This document shows, piece by piece, positions 8,401-14,997 of a stretch of 18,458 nt of DNA. The stretch is from Rhodospirillales bacterium (GTDB lineage Bacteria; Pseudomonadota; Alphaproteobacteria; Rhodospirillales; JAPHTL01). The translations under genes were made by a program, and so were the position numbers. The notes under the pieces were generated by a model. That model saw only the letters and a list, made by a program, of their open reading frames with translations. It was not told the origin of the DNA and searched no databases. Where the stretch lies: positions 1 through 18,458 of the forward strand of contig JAPHTL010000004.1 in the NCBI GenBank assembly GCA_026193355.1, in the 5' to 3' direction. How positions within the stretch are numbered: position 1 is the first letter of the stretch; every line of letters begins with the position of its first letter.

Positions 8401-8979
8401 GGCCCAGCCGTAGATGCCCAGATCGATGTAGTCCTGAACGTTGGCCGGGTTGAGGACGGGAATCTGTGCGTCCATGAAGGCATAGTCGCTTTGCGTTGCG
8501 ACAGTGGAAGACTTCGCCCCCGGGTCGTCGCCGGCGATAACAAGGACGCCGCCATTCGGTGCGGTTCCAGCATGGTTCGCGTGGCGGAAAACGTCGCCGG
8601 TGCGATCGACGCCAGGGTCCTTTCCGTACCACATGCCGAAAACGCCGTCGAATTTCGCGCCGGGGGTCAGGCCGACTTGCTGTGTGCCCCAGACCGCCGT
8701 TGCGGCAAGGTCTTCGTTGACGCCGGGCTGGAAGACGATGTTGGCTGAATTGAGGAACTTGCGGGCGCGCCACAATTCCTTGTCCACGCCGCCAAGCGGT
8801 GAGCCGCGATAACCCGATATAAATCCCGCCGTGTTCAACCCTGCATTGACGTCGCGCTGTTTTTGCAAAAGCGGAAGGCGAACGAGCGCCTGTGTGCCGG
8901 TCAGAAAGACACGGCCGCGCTCCAGTTCGTATTTGTCGTCTAGCGTTACGGCGGAAAGGGCTTCGTCGGTGTTGCTCAC
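5494..8979 (-). CDS. Indolepyruvate:ferredoxin oxidoreductase-family protein (fused alpha and beta/gamma type)
   Basis: This 1161-residue fused thiamine-diphosphate enzyme should decarboxylate a 2-oxo acid oxidatively to an acyl-CoA while reducing an iron-sulfur acceptor. The pyrimidine-binding part contains GYRGSPLGGVD (56-66) and PGVNEDLAATAVWG. The TDP-binding domain has CSGCPHN (437-443), ANLGDGTYYHSG (GDG at 501-503) and the metal-binding FNDAVAMTGGQP near 529-540. A ferredoxin-like insert carries C639, C642, C645 and C651, then C672, C678 and C683. A Rossmann-type catalytic subunit domain begins with ITGIGGTGVVTVG (727-739), and the last about 200 residues are the alpha-helical extension seen in the long proteobacterial form. 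The start is GTG 8979 with GGGAG a few bases upstream. Known homologues act on aryl-pyruvates or branched-chain keto acids in amino-acid catabolism; the substrate here is unproven. An acyl-CoA ligase gene precedes it by 119 nt. Confidence 0.93.
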   Translation of the reverse strand: MSNTDEALSAVTLDDKYELERGRVFLTGTQALVRLPLLQKQRDVNAGLNTAGFISGYRGSPLGGVDKELWRARKFLNSANIVFQPGVNEDLAATAVWGTQQVGLTPGAKFDGVFGMWYGKDPGVDRTGDVFRHANHAGTAPNGGVLVIAGDDPGAKSSTVATQSDYAFMDAQIPVLNPANVQDYIDLGIYGWALSRFSGCWVAMKTVAEGMESTSSVQIDPDRIKIVIPTDFEVPKGGLSIRWPDDRLMQDARLQHHKLYAALAFAKANKLDKVVIDAPEPRFGIMASGKAYLDVMQALEDLGIDDAHAAEIGLRVYKVGMSWPLERDGARAFAEGLEEILVVEEKRAVIENQLKEQLYNWREDVRPRVVGKFDESGKVLLSSAGELTPAQVGKVIAERIDQFYTSNRVKERLAFIAAKEESLNAPRTSVNRVPYFCSGCPHNTSTKVPEGSRAVAGIGCHFMAVWMNRSTATFTHMGGEGANWIGQAPFTETKHIFANLGDGTYYHSGLLAIRAAAAAGVNITYKILFNDAVAMTGGQPFDGPLDVPIITRQVAAEGVGRIAVVSDDPGKYPIGSDFAPGVTFHHRDDLDRVQRDLRDWQGISVLVYDQVCAAEKRRRRKRGQFPDPARRIFINEAVCEGCGDCGIASNCVSVAPLETEFGRKRTIDQSACNKDYSCVNGFCPSFVSVNGGTLRKKAGPTASETAFTTTLPDPSLPTITAPYGLLITGIGGTGVVTVGALIGMAAHLEGKGVSVLDMTGLAQKNGAVISHVRIANQPEDIHAVRIAAGAANAVIGCDIVTAGGFDALSKMNISHTRAVINDFETMTADFTANKDLVLPTAELRETIGNTCDDAAFIDATGLATRLMGDSIAANLFMVGFAWQKGLLPLSFKSIERAIELNGVAIDFNKQAFMWGRRAAVEPDAVAKAATPVSSAPEDRTISQTTGDRIARRAAFLTGYQDAAYAARYTALVERVNRAEQDKTPGLTGLSDAVAEGYFRLLSCKDEYEVARLYTHPDFRRAIREQFEGGYTLSFHLAPPMLADRDPETGHLKKKTYGSWMMGVFRILASLKGLRGTVFDPFGYTDERRMERRLVTEYETLIDEILAGLTPDNHATAIGIATLPMDMVGFGHVKERNVAKAKERETELLTAFRAGPAIKAAE

Positions 8980-9043
8980 CTTGATCTCCCTGTTGTTGCG
9001 AGCCGCTATTGTTTCAAAAAGGTAACCAGTGCTGACCTATTTT

Positions 9044-9087
9044 GCAACGGGATTCCCGTTGCCAATGCAGGGTGGCTGCCTGGCAAC
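9044..9087 (-). promoter_or_regulatory. Two overlapping, mutually exclusive stem-loops in the ligase-oxidoreductase spacer
   Basis: GCAACGGG (9044-9051) pairs perfectly with CCCGTTGC (9055-9062) around a 3-nt loop. The same central segment, read as GTTGCCA at 9058-9064, also pairs perfectly with TGGCAAC at 9081-9087. On the minus-strand transcript the upstream arm is made first, so one fold would prevent the other. No U-tract follows the short hairpin, so a simple terminator is unlikely. Attenuation, RNA processing or a protein-binding site are all possible. Confidence 0.4.
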
Positions 9088-9098
9088 AGCGCCCCGCT

Positions 9099-10901
9099 TC
9101 ATTTTCTGTAGAGGGCCTTCAACGCCTCACCGTAACGCGCTTTGATCTTGTGCCGGCGGACTTTCATTGTCGGTGTCAGCATTTCGTTTTCGATCGAGAA
9201 TGCCTCTCCGGTCAGGATATAGCGTCTTATCCGCTCACATTGCGCAAGGTTCCGGTTGACCTTCTCAATGGCGGCGTCGATCGCCCTGCGGAACCCCTTG
9301 TCGTCGACAAGGTCGGCAAGGATCGGGGGCTTTTCATGCTCCTTCGCCCACTGGCTTGCCCATTCCTGATCGGGAACGATGAGCGCGACAATATGAGGGC
9401 GCTGGTCGCCATAAACCATGACCTGCGCTATTTCTTCTTCGAGGGTCAGCAGGCCTTCGATCTTTTGTGGCGCGATGTTGTCGCCACCCGAGTTGACGAT
9501 GATGTCCTTCTTTCGATCCGTGATCTGGATATAGCCATCCTCGTCGAAAACGCCAATGTCGCCGGTGTGCAGCCAGCCGTCCCGTATCGTGGTTTCGGTG
9601 GCCTCGGCGTTACGCCAGTACCCCTTCATGACCAGTTCGCCACGGACCAGAATTTCTCCATCCTCGGCGATTTTGACCTCCACCTCTTTCATCGGTGGGC
9701 CGACCGTGTGCAGCTTGGCCTTGTTGGGGCGGTTGACGCTTATGACCGGGGCGGCCTCCGTCTGGCCATAGCCCTGCAACAGACGAAGGCCCAGTGCGGT
9801 GAAGAACATGCCGACTTCCAGGGTCAGGGGCGCGCCGCCCGAAACCAGCGCCTTGAGCCGCCCGCCGAAACGGCCCCGTATCTTGTTGCGCACCAGACGG
9901 TCGAGCAGGAGGTCCTGCGGCAACAGGTGGAAGGGAAGGGAACCGCCGCGCTCGTAGCGCAGGCATCCCAGTTCCACCGTTTTCTCGAAAAGCCGCGCCT
10001 TCAATCCGCCTTTCTTGATGATGTCACGGGTAATGCGCCCGTGCATCATCTCGTAAAGCCGCGGTACGGCGGTCATCAGGGTCGGACGAACCTCGGTCAG
10101 GTTCTTGCTCAGCGCCTCCACGCCCTCGGCGTAATAGATTTGTGCGCCAACGCCGATGGGAAAGAATTGTCCGGCGGAATGCTCGTAGGCGTGCGAGAGG
10201 GGGAGGAAAGAAAGGAACACCTCGTTCCTGATGCCCAGTTCCAGCAGTGCGTCGCAGGCGCCCATGACATTGCACAGAATGGCCCCGTGGTGGAGCATCA
10301 CGCCCTTGGGCGCGCCGCTGGTCCCGGAGGTGTAGATAATGCAGCAGGTTTCATCACGGGCGATGTCGCGGGCGGCGGCAATGACGTCACCTTCAAGCAT
10401 CCGACCCTTTTCGATCACATCGCCCCACAGGTGAACCGGCACCCCGATTTCCTGACTCATGGATGTGTCTTCGACAGTGATTATGAAATCCAGGTCCGGG
10501 GCCTGCATCGTTGCGGGCAACAGGGGCGTGGCCAGCTTGCGGGTCGATACGATGACGCCCTTGGCCTCGCTGTTCGTCAGGATATGGTGGTGGTCCCGTT
10601 CGCTGTTTGTCGTGTAGGCGGGAACCGTGACGCCCCCTGCCGCCATGATGGCGATGTCTGCGATCAGCCATTCGGGGCAGTTGTCGGCGACGAGGACGAC
10701 GCGGTCCCCCTTTTCGATGCCCATGTCTGCCAATGCACGGGAAAGGGCGACGATTTTTTCCCCGGTTTCACGCCAACTCAGCGATGCGTATTCGCCGTTC
10801 TCTTTCGCCCAGAGAAACGGTTTGTCGCCTTCCCGCTCCATCTGCTCGAAAAACATGGTTGGCAGGTTCGGCCAGTCCTTGAACCGTTGAAGAAAATCCA
10901 C
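9099..10901 (-). CDS. AMP-forming long-chain acyl-CoA ligase (FadD15/FACS-like)
   Basis: This protein of about 600 residues belongs to the ANL superfamily, which activates carboxylates as acyl-adenylates and transfers them to CoA. The P-loop motif YTSGTSGAPKG is near the first third, followed by FLSFLPLSHAYEH. Later come ALVSGGAPL, LLQGYGQTEAAP, the adenylation-site HTGDIGVFDEDGYIQITDRKKDIIVNSGGDNIAP hinge region, and a C-terminal domain with the catalytic Lys in PTMKVRRHKIKARY. The segment pattern matches the long-chain group that includes mycobacterial FadD15 rather than acetyl-CoA synthetase. An in-frame GTG at 10928 would add nine residues, but a 6-bp hairpin lies immediately before it and it has no Shine-Dalgarno. 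GTG 10901 has GGGGATGG upstream at good spacing and starts at the usual DFLQRF position. It sits between the chemoreceptor and the oxidoreductase, all on the same strand. Confidence 0.93.
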   Translation of the reverse strand: MDFLQRFKDWPNLPTMFFEQMEREGDKPFLWAKENGEYASLSWRETGEKIVALSRALADMGIEKGDRVVLVADNCPEWLIADIAIMAAGGVTVPAYTTNSERDHHHILTNSEAKGVIVSTRKLATPLLPATMQAPDLDFIITVEDTSMSQEIGVPVHLWGDVIEKGRMLEGDVIAAARDIARDETCCIIYTSGTSGAPKGVMLHHGAILCNVMGACDALLELGIRNEVFLSFLPLSHAYEHSAGQFFPIGVGAQIYYAEGVEALSKNLTEVRPTLMTAVPRLYEMMHGRITRDIIKKGGLKARLFEKTVELGCLRYERGGSLPFHLLPQDLLLDRLVRNKIRGRFGGRLKALVSGGAPLTLEVGMFFTALGLRLLQGYGQTEAAPVISVNRPNKAKLHTVGPPMKEVEVKIAEDGEILVRGELVMKGYWRNAEATETTIRDGWLHTGDIGVFDEDGYIQITDRKKDIIVNSGGDNIAPQKIEGLLTLEEEIAQVMVYGDQRPHIVALIVPDQEWASQWAKEHEKPPILADLVDDKGFRRAIDAAIEKVNRNLAQCERIRRYILTGEAFSIENEMLTPTMKVRRHKIKARYGEALKALYRK

Positions 10902-10929
10902 GACCCATCCCCATTCATGCCCTTGCACG

Positions 10930-10946
10930 GGCCCGTTATTCGGGCC
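10930..10946. repeat. Small hairpin between the chemoreceptor and ligase genes
   Basis: GGCCCG (10930-10935) and CGGGCC (10941-10946) form a 6-bp GC-only stem with a TTATT loop. It lies downstream of the chemoreceptor stop and just before the alternative GTG 10928 of the ligase, where it would hide that start. No T-run follows on the minus strand. Confidence 0.35.
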
Positions 10947-11019
10947 TCGTTCCCCATATCCCTAAATAGCACGAGCGGAGTCGGTCAGGCCATCGCCCAA
11001 AGGAAGGGGGAAGGGGGGA

Positions 11020-12327
11020 TCAGACGACCTTGCGCATTTCCTGAAGAAACACGTCGATCTCGCCTTTCATGTTCTCCGCCTGCCGGGACAATTCGGATGC
11101 GGCGGTAAGCACTTCGCCGGCCGCCTGTCCGGTTTCGCTGGCCGCTTCGGTCACCGAATTGATGTTTGAGGTTACCTCTGACGTACCCGTCGACGCTTCT
11201 TCGACATTGCGCGCGATTTCCTGCGTGGCTGCGCCCTGTTGTTCGACGGCGGCGGCGATGGCCGATGTGCCCTCGCTGATCTGCGTCACGGTCAGGGTGA
11301 TGGCCTGAATCGCTTCTACGGCCTCTTTGGTGGCGTCCTGCATGCCGCCGATGTGGGTTCCGATCTCTTCTGTCGCCCTGGCGGTCTGGGTGGCCAGATT
11401 CTTGACCTCGGAGGCGACCACGGCGAAGCCCTTTCCGGCCTCGCCCGCCCTTGCGGCCTCGATGGTTGCGTTGAGCGCCAGAAGGTTGGTCTGATCCGCG
11501 ATCTCGCTGATCAATTGAAGAACCTCGCCGATTTTTTCCGCCGCTTCCGACAGCCCGGCGATCTTGGCGTTGGTTTCCTCGGCCTGTTCCATGGCCGCCT
11601 TGGTGTTCTCGGTCGAATAGTTCAGTTGGCGGCTGATTTCCTGAATCGCCGCAGTCAGTTGCTCGGCCGCCGCCGCCACGGTCTGCACGTTGGTCGAGGC
11701 GCTCTCCGCCGCCGTCGCAACCACGCGGGCCTGATTGGTTGTGGCGGCCGCCGTTCCTTCCATGGAGTGCGATGTCGATTGCAGTTCGGTCGCGGCTGCC
11801 GCGACCGTCTCGACGACGTTATGGATGGTCGCTTCGAAGTTGTTCGCCACGCCGGAGAAGTTCTTGACCTTCTGCTCCATGACGTCTGTCGCGGTGTTGA
11901 TGGTGTTGGCTGCGTGCCCAAAGGAGCCCAGCATGCCCTTGCTGGCGATGCGCCGGTAATATTTGTTGTTGGAAACGCATTGCAGGCTGGCCGTCGATTC
12001 ACGGACGAATGCGTCTGTGCAGTCGATCAATTCGTTGATCTTCCACATGGTTTCGCCCAGATCGCCGCCTTCGCGGATGTCGATGATGCGGGCCTCGAAA
12101 TCACCCTTGGCGACGGCTTCGCAGACATCGCTCGTTTTGCGGATGGACGTCGTTGCCCTGCCCTGAAAAATCAGGGCGGTTACCGCAGCAATGACCCCTG
12201 CAACGGCGATTGCGCCGCCAAGAGGAGAAAGGCCCTGGGTTGCGAATTCAACGGCGGCGGTGGCAGGCAATGTCCCTCCGGCGACGATGATTGCGGCCCG
12301 CGATTTAGAGAGAGAAGAACCACTCAT
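11020..12327 (-). CDS. Methyl-accepting chemotaxis protein, Aer-like transducer without its own sensor domain
   Basis: This 435-residue chemoreceptor has no periplasmic domain. Two closely spaced hydrophobic stretches (about 11-29 and 36-55) form a membrane hairpin. A HAMP-like region follows (about 57-110), then the long coiled-coil signalling domain with its highly conserved tip (about 273-312, with EIADQTNLLALNATIEAARA and GKGFAVVASEVKNLA). The C-terminus ends in FLQEMRKVV without a CheB/CheR-binding pentapeptide. The layout of membrane hairpin, HAMP and signalling domain is that of E. coli Aer minus its PAS domain, and the preceding gene supplies exactly that domain. ATG 12327 lies inside the end of the PAS gene (23-nt overlap, different frame) and has GGGGTGA at good spacing. 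The two products probably act together in sensing redox state or oxygen. That partnership is inferred. Confidence 0.93.
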   Translation of the reverse strand: MSGSSLSKSRAAIIVAGGTLPATAAVEFATQGLSPLGGAIAVAGVIAAVTALIFQGRATTSIRKTSDVCEAVAKGDFEARIIDIREGGDLGETMWKINELIDCTDAFVRESTASLQCVSNNKYYRRIASKGMLGSFGHAANTINTATDVMEQKVKNFSGVANNFEATIHNVVETVAAAATELQSTSHSMEGTAAATTNQARVVATAAESASTNVQTVAAAAEQLTAAIQEISRQLNYSTENTKAAMEQAEETNAKIAGLSEAAEKIGEVLQLISEIADQTNLLALNATIEAARAGEAGKGFAVVASEVKNLATQTARATEEIGTHIGGMQDATKEAVEAIQAITLTVTQISEGTSAIAAAVEQQGAATQEIARNVEEASTGTSEVTSNINSVTEAASETGQAAGEVLTAASELSRQAENMKGEIDVFLQEMRKVV

Positions 12328-12829
12328 CGTACGTCACCCCGTTTTCCTGAAGAAGATTGACCACCATGGAAAAGGACGCTTCCATGCCCTCTTTTCGGTC
12401 CGCATGCTTCTGCTCTTCGGCAAGCAGCGCCTGATAAAGCGGAATGACGGCGCCCTCCAGCACCTTCCGGTCCGGTGTGCGGCGGTTCGAATGGTAGCCG
12501 TTGATTTTTCCGTCACTGTCGAAACTTGGCGTCACATGGGCGTTCACCCAGTAGTGATCGCCGTTTTTCGCCCGATTGATCACGTAGGCGAAAATTTCGC
12601 GGCCATCCTGGATGGTGTCCCACAACAGCTTGAAAACGCAGCGCGGCATGTCAGGGTGACGGACAATGCTGTGCGGTGCGCCCAGCACTTCTTGCTGCGT
12701 GTAACCGGCAACCCGCGAGAAAACGCGGTTCGCGTAGGTGATCCTGCCCTTGAGATCCGTCTTGCTGACGATAAATTCATCGTCGTCGAAAAAACGCTCG
12801 ACTCCGGTGACCGTTAACTCACGCGCCAT
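12305..12829 (-). CDS. Aer-type PAS domain protein (probable FAD-binding redox sensor)
   Basis: This 174-residue soluble protein has one PAS domain closely resembling the N-terminus of E. coli aerotaxis receptor Aer. Shared segments include TDLKGRITYAN, GYTQQEVLGAPH, VRHPDMP and NRAKNGDHYWV. The residues matching Aer's FAD-contacting Arg57, His58, Asp60, Trp70 and Asn85 are all present, at the same numbers (R57, H58, D60, W70, N85). After the PAS core, PLYQALLAEEQKHADRKEGMEASF corresponds to Aer's linker; the protein then stops at WFFSL. ATG 12829 is preceded by a run of G that can serve as ribosome-binding site. The longer upstream frame crosses the intergenic region and is not coding. Its end overlaps the chemoreceptor start by 23 nt. 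Function as the sensory half of a split Aer is inferred from domain order and context. Confidence 0.93.
   Translation of the reverse strand: MARELTVTGVERFFDDDEFIVSKTDLKGRITYANRVFSRVAGYTQQEVLGAPHSIVRHPDMPRCVFKLLWDTIQDGREIFAYVINRAKNGDHYWVNAHVTPSFDSDGKINGYHSNRRTPDRKVLEGAVIPLYQALLAEEQKHADRKEGMEASFSMVVNLLQENGVTYDEWFFSL
12334..12340 (-). promoter_or_regulatory. Ribosome-binding site for the chemoreceptor inside the PAS gene
   Basis: The minus strand reads GGGGTGA followed by CGTACG and the ATG at 12327. GGTGA matches the anti-Shine-Dalgarno end at 6 nt spacing. This argues that the chemoreceptor is initiated independently rather than only by frameshifting out of the PAS frame. Confidence 0.6.
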
Positions 12830-12982
12830 CACTTGCCCCCCCCGGCAATTCAAGATGCCCCTTAAGGTTAAGTATGCGCGGATGTTGCTGAAGATTGTAT
12901 TAACCTGAAAATGCCTCGCGATCATTTTTGTGTGAGTGTGAAACGAAACCAAAAGTGATGTTTGTTGTGCGCATGGAGTTCG

Positions 12983-13123
12983 ATGGATCCAGTGTATGCC
13001 AAAGAGTTCTGGAGGACGGCGCGGTGCGTCGCGCGGATTGACGGGCGCACGATAGATGCCCATGTTCTGTTCGCGCTGATACGGTGGGGTTTCGGGCTAT
13101 CGATCAGCATTTCCGGCCCTTGA
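12983..13123 (+). CDS. Putative 46-residue small protein upstream of and coupled to pepF
   Basis: ATG 12983 is preceded by GGAG at 4 nt spacing. The frame encodes 46 residues starting MDPVYAKEFWRTARCV, passing through RIDGRTIDAHVLFALIRWG and ending SISISGP. The C-terminal half (27-44) is hydrophobic with one Arg and could be a short membrane segment. Third-position GC is about 70%, in keeping with coding sequence. The stop TGA (13121-13123) is followed after two bases by the ATG of pepF, which has no Shine-Dalgarno of its own, so ribosomes could reinitiate there. I do not recognise the family. The W-R-x-T-A-R start followed by a hydrophobic stretch is only faintly like IcmT/TraK proteins, and this is shorter. 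It may be a real small protein or a leader peptide controlling pepF. Confidence 0.5.
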   Translation: MDPVYAKEFWRTARCVARIDGRTIDAHVLFALIRWGFGLSISISGP

Positions 13124-13125
13124 AA

Positions 13126-14916
13126 ATGAAAGTTGCAGCTGTGCCCCAATCACAATCCGACCTTCCCCTTTGGAATCTTGCCGACCTTTACGCGACGCCG
13201 GACGATCCTGTGATCGAAAAGGACCTCGAATCGGCCTCTGCGGCGTCGGTTGATTTTGCCGGGAAGTACAAGGGGCGGCTGGCCGATATGACGGGTGAGG
13301 AACTGGCCGCCGCCATTGCCGAATTCGAGAAAATTGGTGAAATCCTTTCGCGCGTCATGAGCTACGCGCAGCTTCTTTATGCCGAGAACTTTGAAGATCC
13401 CGAGGCTGGCCGCTTCTATCAGACGATGAACGAGCGGGTGACGGATGTTTCGACGATAACCCTGTTCTTCGAGCTGGAAATCAACAGGCTCGATCAGGGG
13501 GTTCTCGATGAAAAGCTGACGTCGGTCGCGCTGCGGCGCTACGGCCCATGGTTGCGGGATGTTCGAGCCCTTCGTGACCATCAGCTTTCCGATGAGCTTG
13601 AAGAACTGCTTCACGAAAAGCAGGTGACCGGTAGGGCCGCCTGGGTGCGCCTGTTTGATGAAACACTGGCGCGCTTGCGCTATCGGGTGGACGGAAAGGA
13701 TCTGACCAGTTCCGAGGCTTTCGACCTGCTTTCGTCGAAGGATGGGGCTGTCCGGGAAAAGGTAGCGAAAAGCATCGGGGCTGTTCTTGGCGATAATCTG
13801 CGGACATTCGCGCTGATTACCAACACGCTGGCCAAGGACAAGGAGGTCGAGGATCGGTGGCGGAAATACCCCCGGCCGGTTTCGGCCCGCAATCTGGCCA
13901 ATCTGGTTGAAGACGAAGTCGTCGATGCGCTGGTTTCCAGTGTAAGGGATTCCTACGAGGGGCTTTCCCATCGATATTACGCCCTGAAAGCCCGATGGAT
14001 GGGGCGGGACAAGCTGGAATACTGGGATCGCAATGCGCCTTTGCCCGAAGATTCCGATCGGCGCATCCCATGGAACGAGGCTGTGGACCGGGTGCTTTCA
14101 GCCTATGGCCGCTTCGCGCCAGATCTGCGCACCGTGGCCGAGCCGTTCTTCGATAACCCCTGGATTGATGCGAAGCCAAGGGCCGGAAAGGATTCGGGGG
14201 CCTTCGCCCATTCCACCGTACCTTCGGTCCACCCGTACCTGTTGCTGAACTATCACGGCAAGACGCGCGACGTGATGACCCTGGCCCATGAACTGGGCCA
14301 TGGCGTTCATCAGGTTCTTTCTGCGGGGCAGGGCTATCTGCAGTCCAATACGCCCCTGACGCTGGCGGAAACGGCGTCAGTGTTCGGCGAAATGCTGACG
14401 TTCCGCGCGTTGCTGGATGACGAAACGGACCCCGTGCGCCGCCGCGTCATGCTGGCCGGCAAGGTCGAGGACATGTTGAATACGGTCGTTCGTCAGGTTG
14501 CGTTCTATGAATTCGAGCGGCGCGTCCACGATGAACGCCGCAAGGGAGAGATTTCCACGGAAAGTCTGGGGAAGATATGGCTCGATGTGCAGACGGAAAG
14601 CCTTGGGCCAGCGTTCCGTTTTGACCAGAGCTATGCCACGTACTGGTCCTATATTCCCCATTTCGTCCATTCGCCTTTCTATGTCTATGCCTACGCTTTC
14701 GGGGATTGTCTGGTGAACGCGCTTTACGCGGTTTTTCAGGAAGGACACCCTGGCTTTCAGAAGAAATACATGGATATGCTGCGTGCGGGTGGAACCATGC
14801 GGCACAAGGAACTTCTGGCTCCGTTCGGTCTTGATGCTTCCGATCCCGCATTCTGGAAAAAAGGCCTCGCGGTCGTCGAGGGATTTGTTGAAGAACTGGA
14901 TGCGGCGATTGAGTGA
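13126..14916 (+). CDS. pepF: Oligoendopeptidase F family (M3) zinc metallopeptidase
   Basis: This 596-residue cytoplasmic peptidase should cleave short oligopeptides, for example signal-peptide fragments or imported peptides. The zinc site is clear: LAHELGHGVHQ gives HELGH at 388-392, and Glu415 in LAETASVFGEML is the third ligand. The substrate-binding FVHSPFYVYAYAFGDCLVNALY segment, with its conserved His and Tyr residues, follows near 515-540. The N-terminal helical half begins LPLWNLADLYATPDDP, the usual opening for alphaproteobacterial PepF. An in-frame GTG at 13084 lies inside the preceding small ORF and gives an atypical extension; GTG 13141 is also possible. No good Shine-Dalgarno precedes 13126, but the small ORF ends two bases before it, which favours coupling. 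No frameshift or missing catalytic residue was seen. Confidence 0.95.
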   Translation: MKVAAVPQSQSDLPLWNLADLYATPDDPVIEKDLESASAASVDFAGKYKGRLADMTGEELAAAIAEFEKIGEILSRVMSYAQLLYAENFEDPEAGRFYQTMNERVTDVSTITLFFELEINRLDQGVLDEKLTSVALRRYGPWLRDVRALRDHQLSDELEELLHEKQVTGRAAWVRLFDETLARLRYRVDGKDLTSSEAFDLLSSKDGAVREKVAKSIGAVLGDNLRTFALITNTLAKDKEVEDRWRKYPRPVSARNLANLVEDEVVDALVSSVRDSYEGLSHRYYALKARWMGRDKLEYWDRNAPLPEDSDRRIPWNEAVDRVLSAYGRFAPDLRTVAEPFFDNPWIDAKPRAGKDSGAFAHSTVPSVHPYLLLNYHGKTRDVMTLAHELGHGVHQVLSAGQGYLQSNTPLTLAETASVFGEMLTFRALLDDETDPVRRRVMLAGKVEDMLNTVVRQVAFYEFERRVHDERRKGEISTESLGKIWLDVQTESLGPAFRFDQSYATYWSYIPHFVHSPFYVYAYAFGDCLVNALYAVFQEGHPGFQKKYMDMLRAGGTMRHKELLAPFGLDASDPAFWKKGLAVVEGFVEELDAAIE

Positions 14917-14997
14917 GGGTTGCTTCGTTCCGCCTGAACGGCTAATGGGTGGTATGGAGGAATTGCTAAACAGGTTCAGATGGAGTGACGTCAGGCG

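Noticed and set aside
9042..11108. 688-codon open frame on the plus strand opposite the acyl-CoA ligase and chemoreceptor
   Set aside because: It is antisense to two genes with clear family motifs. Its translation shows no recognisable domain, and it spans an intergenic gap. Long antisense frames are expected from the strong third-position GC bias.
11239..12360. 373-codon plus-strand frame rich in Gly, Arg and His opposite the chemoreceptor
   Set aside because: Composition mirrors the Ala/Thr/Glu-rich coiled coil on the other strand, so it is an artefact.
12305..13063. Longer 252-residue version of the PAS protein
   Set aside because: The first 78 codons cross the intergenic region and the oppositely oriented small ORF, and are unlike any PAS protein. 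ATG 12829 aligns with the Aer N-terminus and has a G-rich ribosome-binding site.
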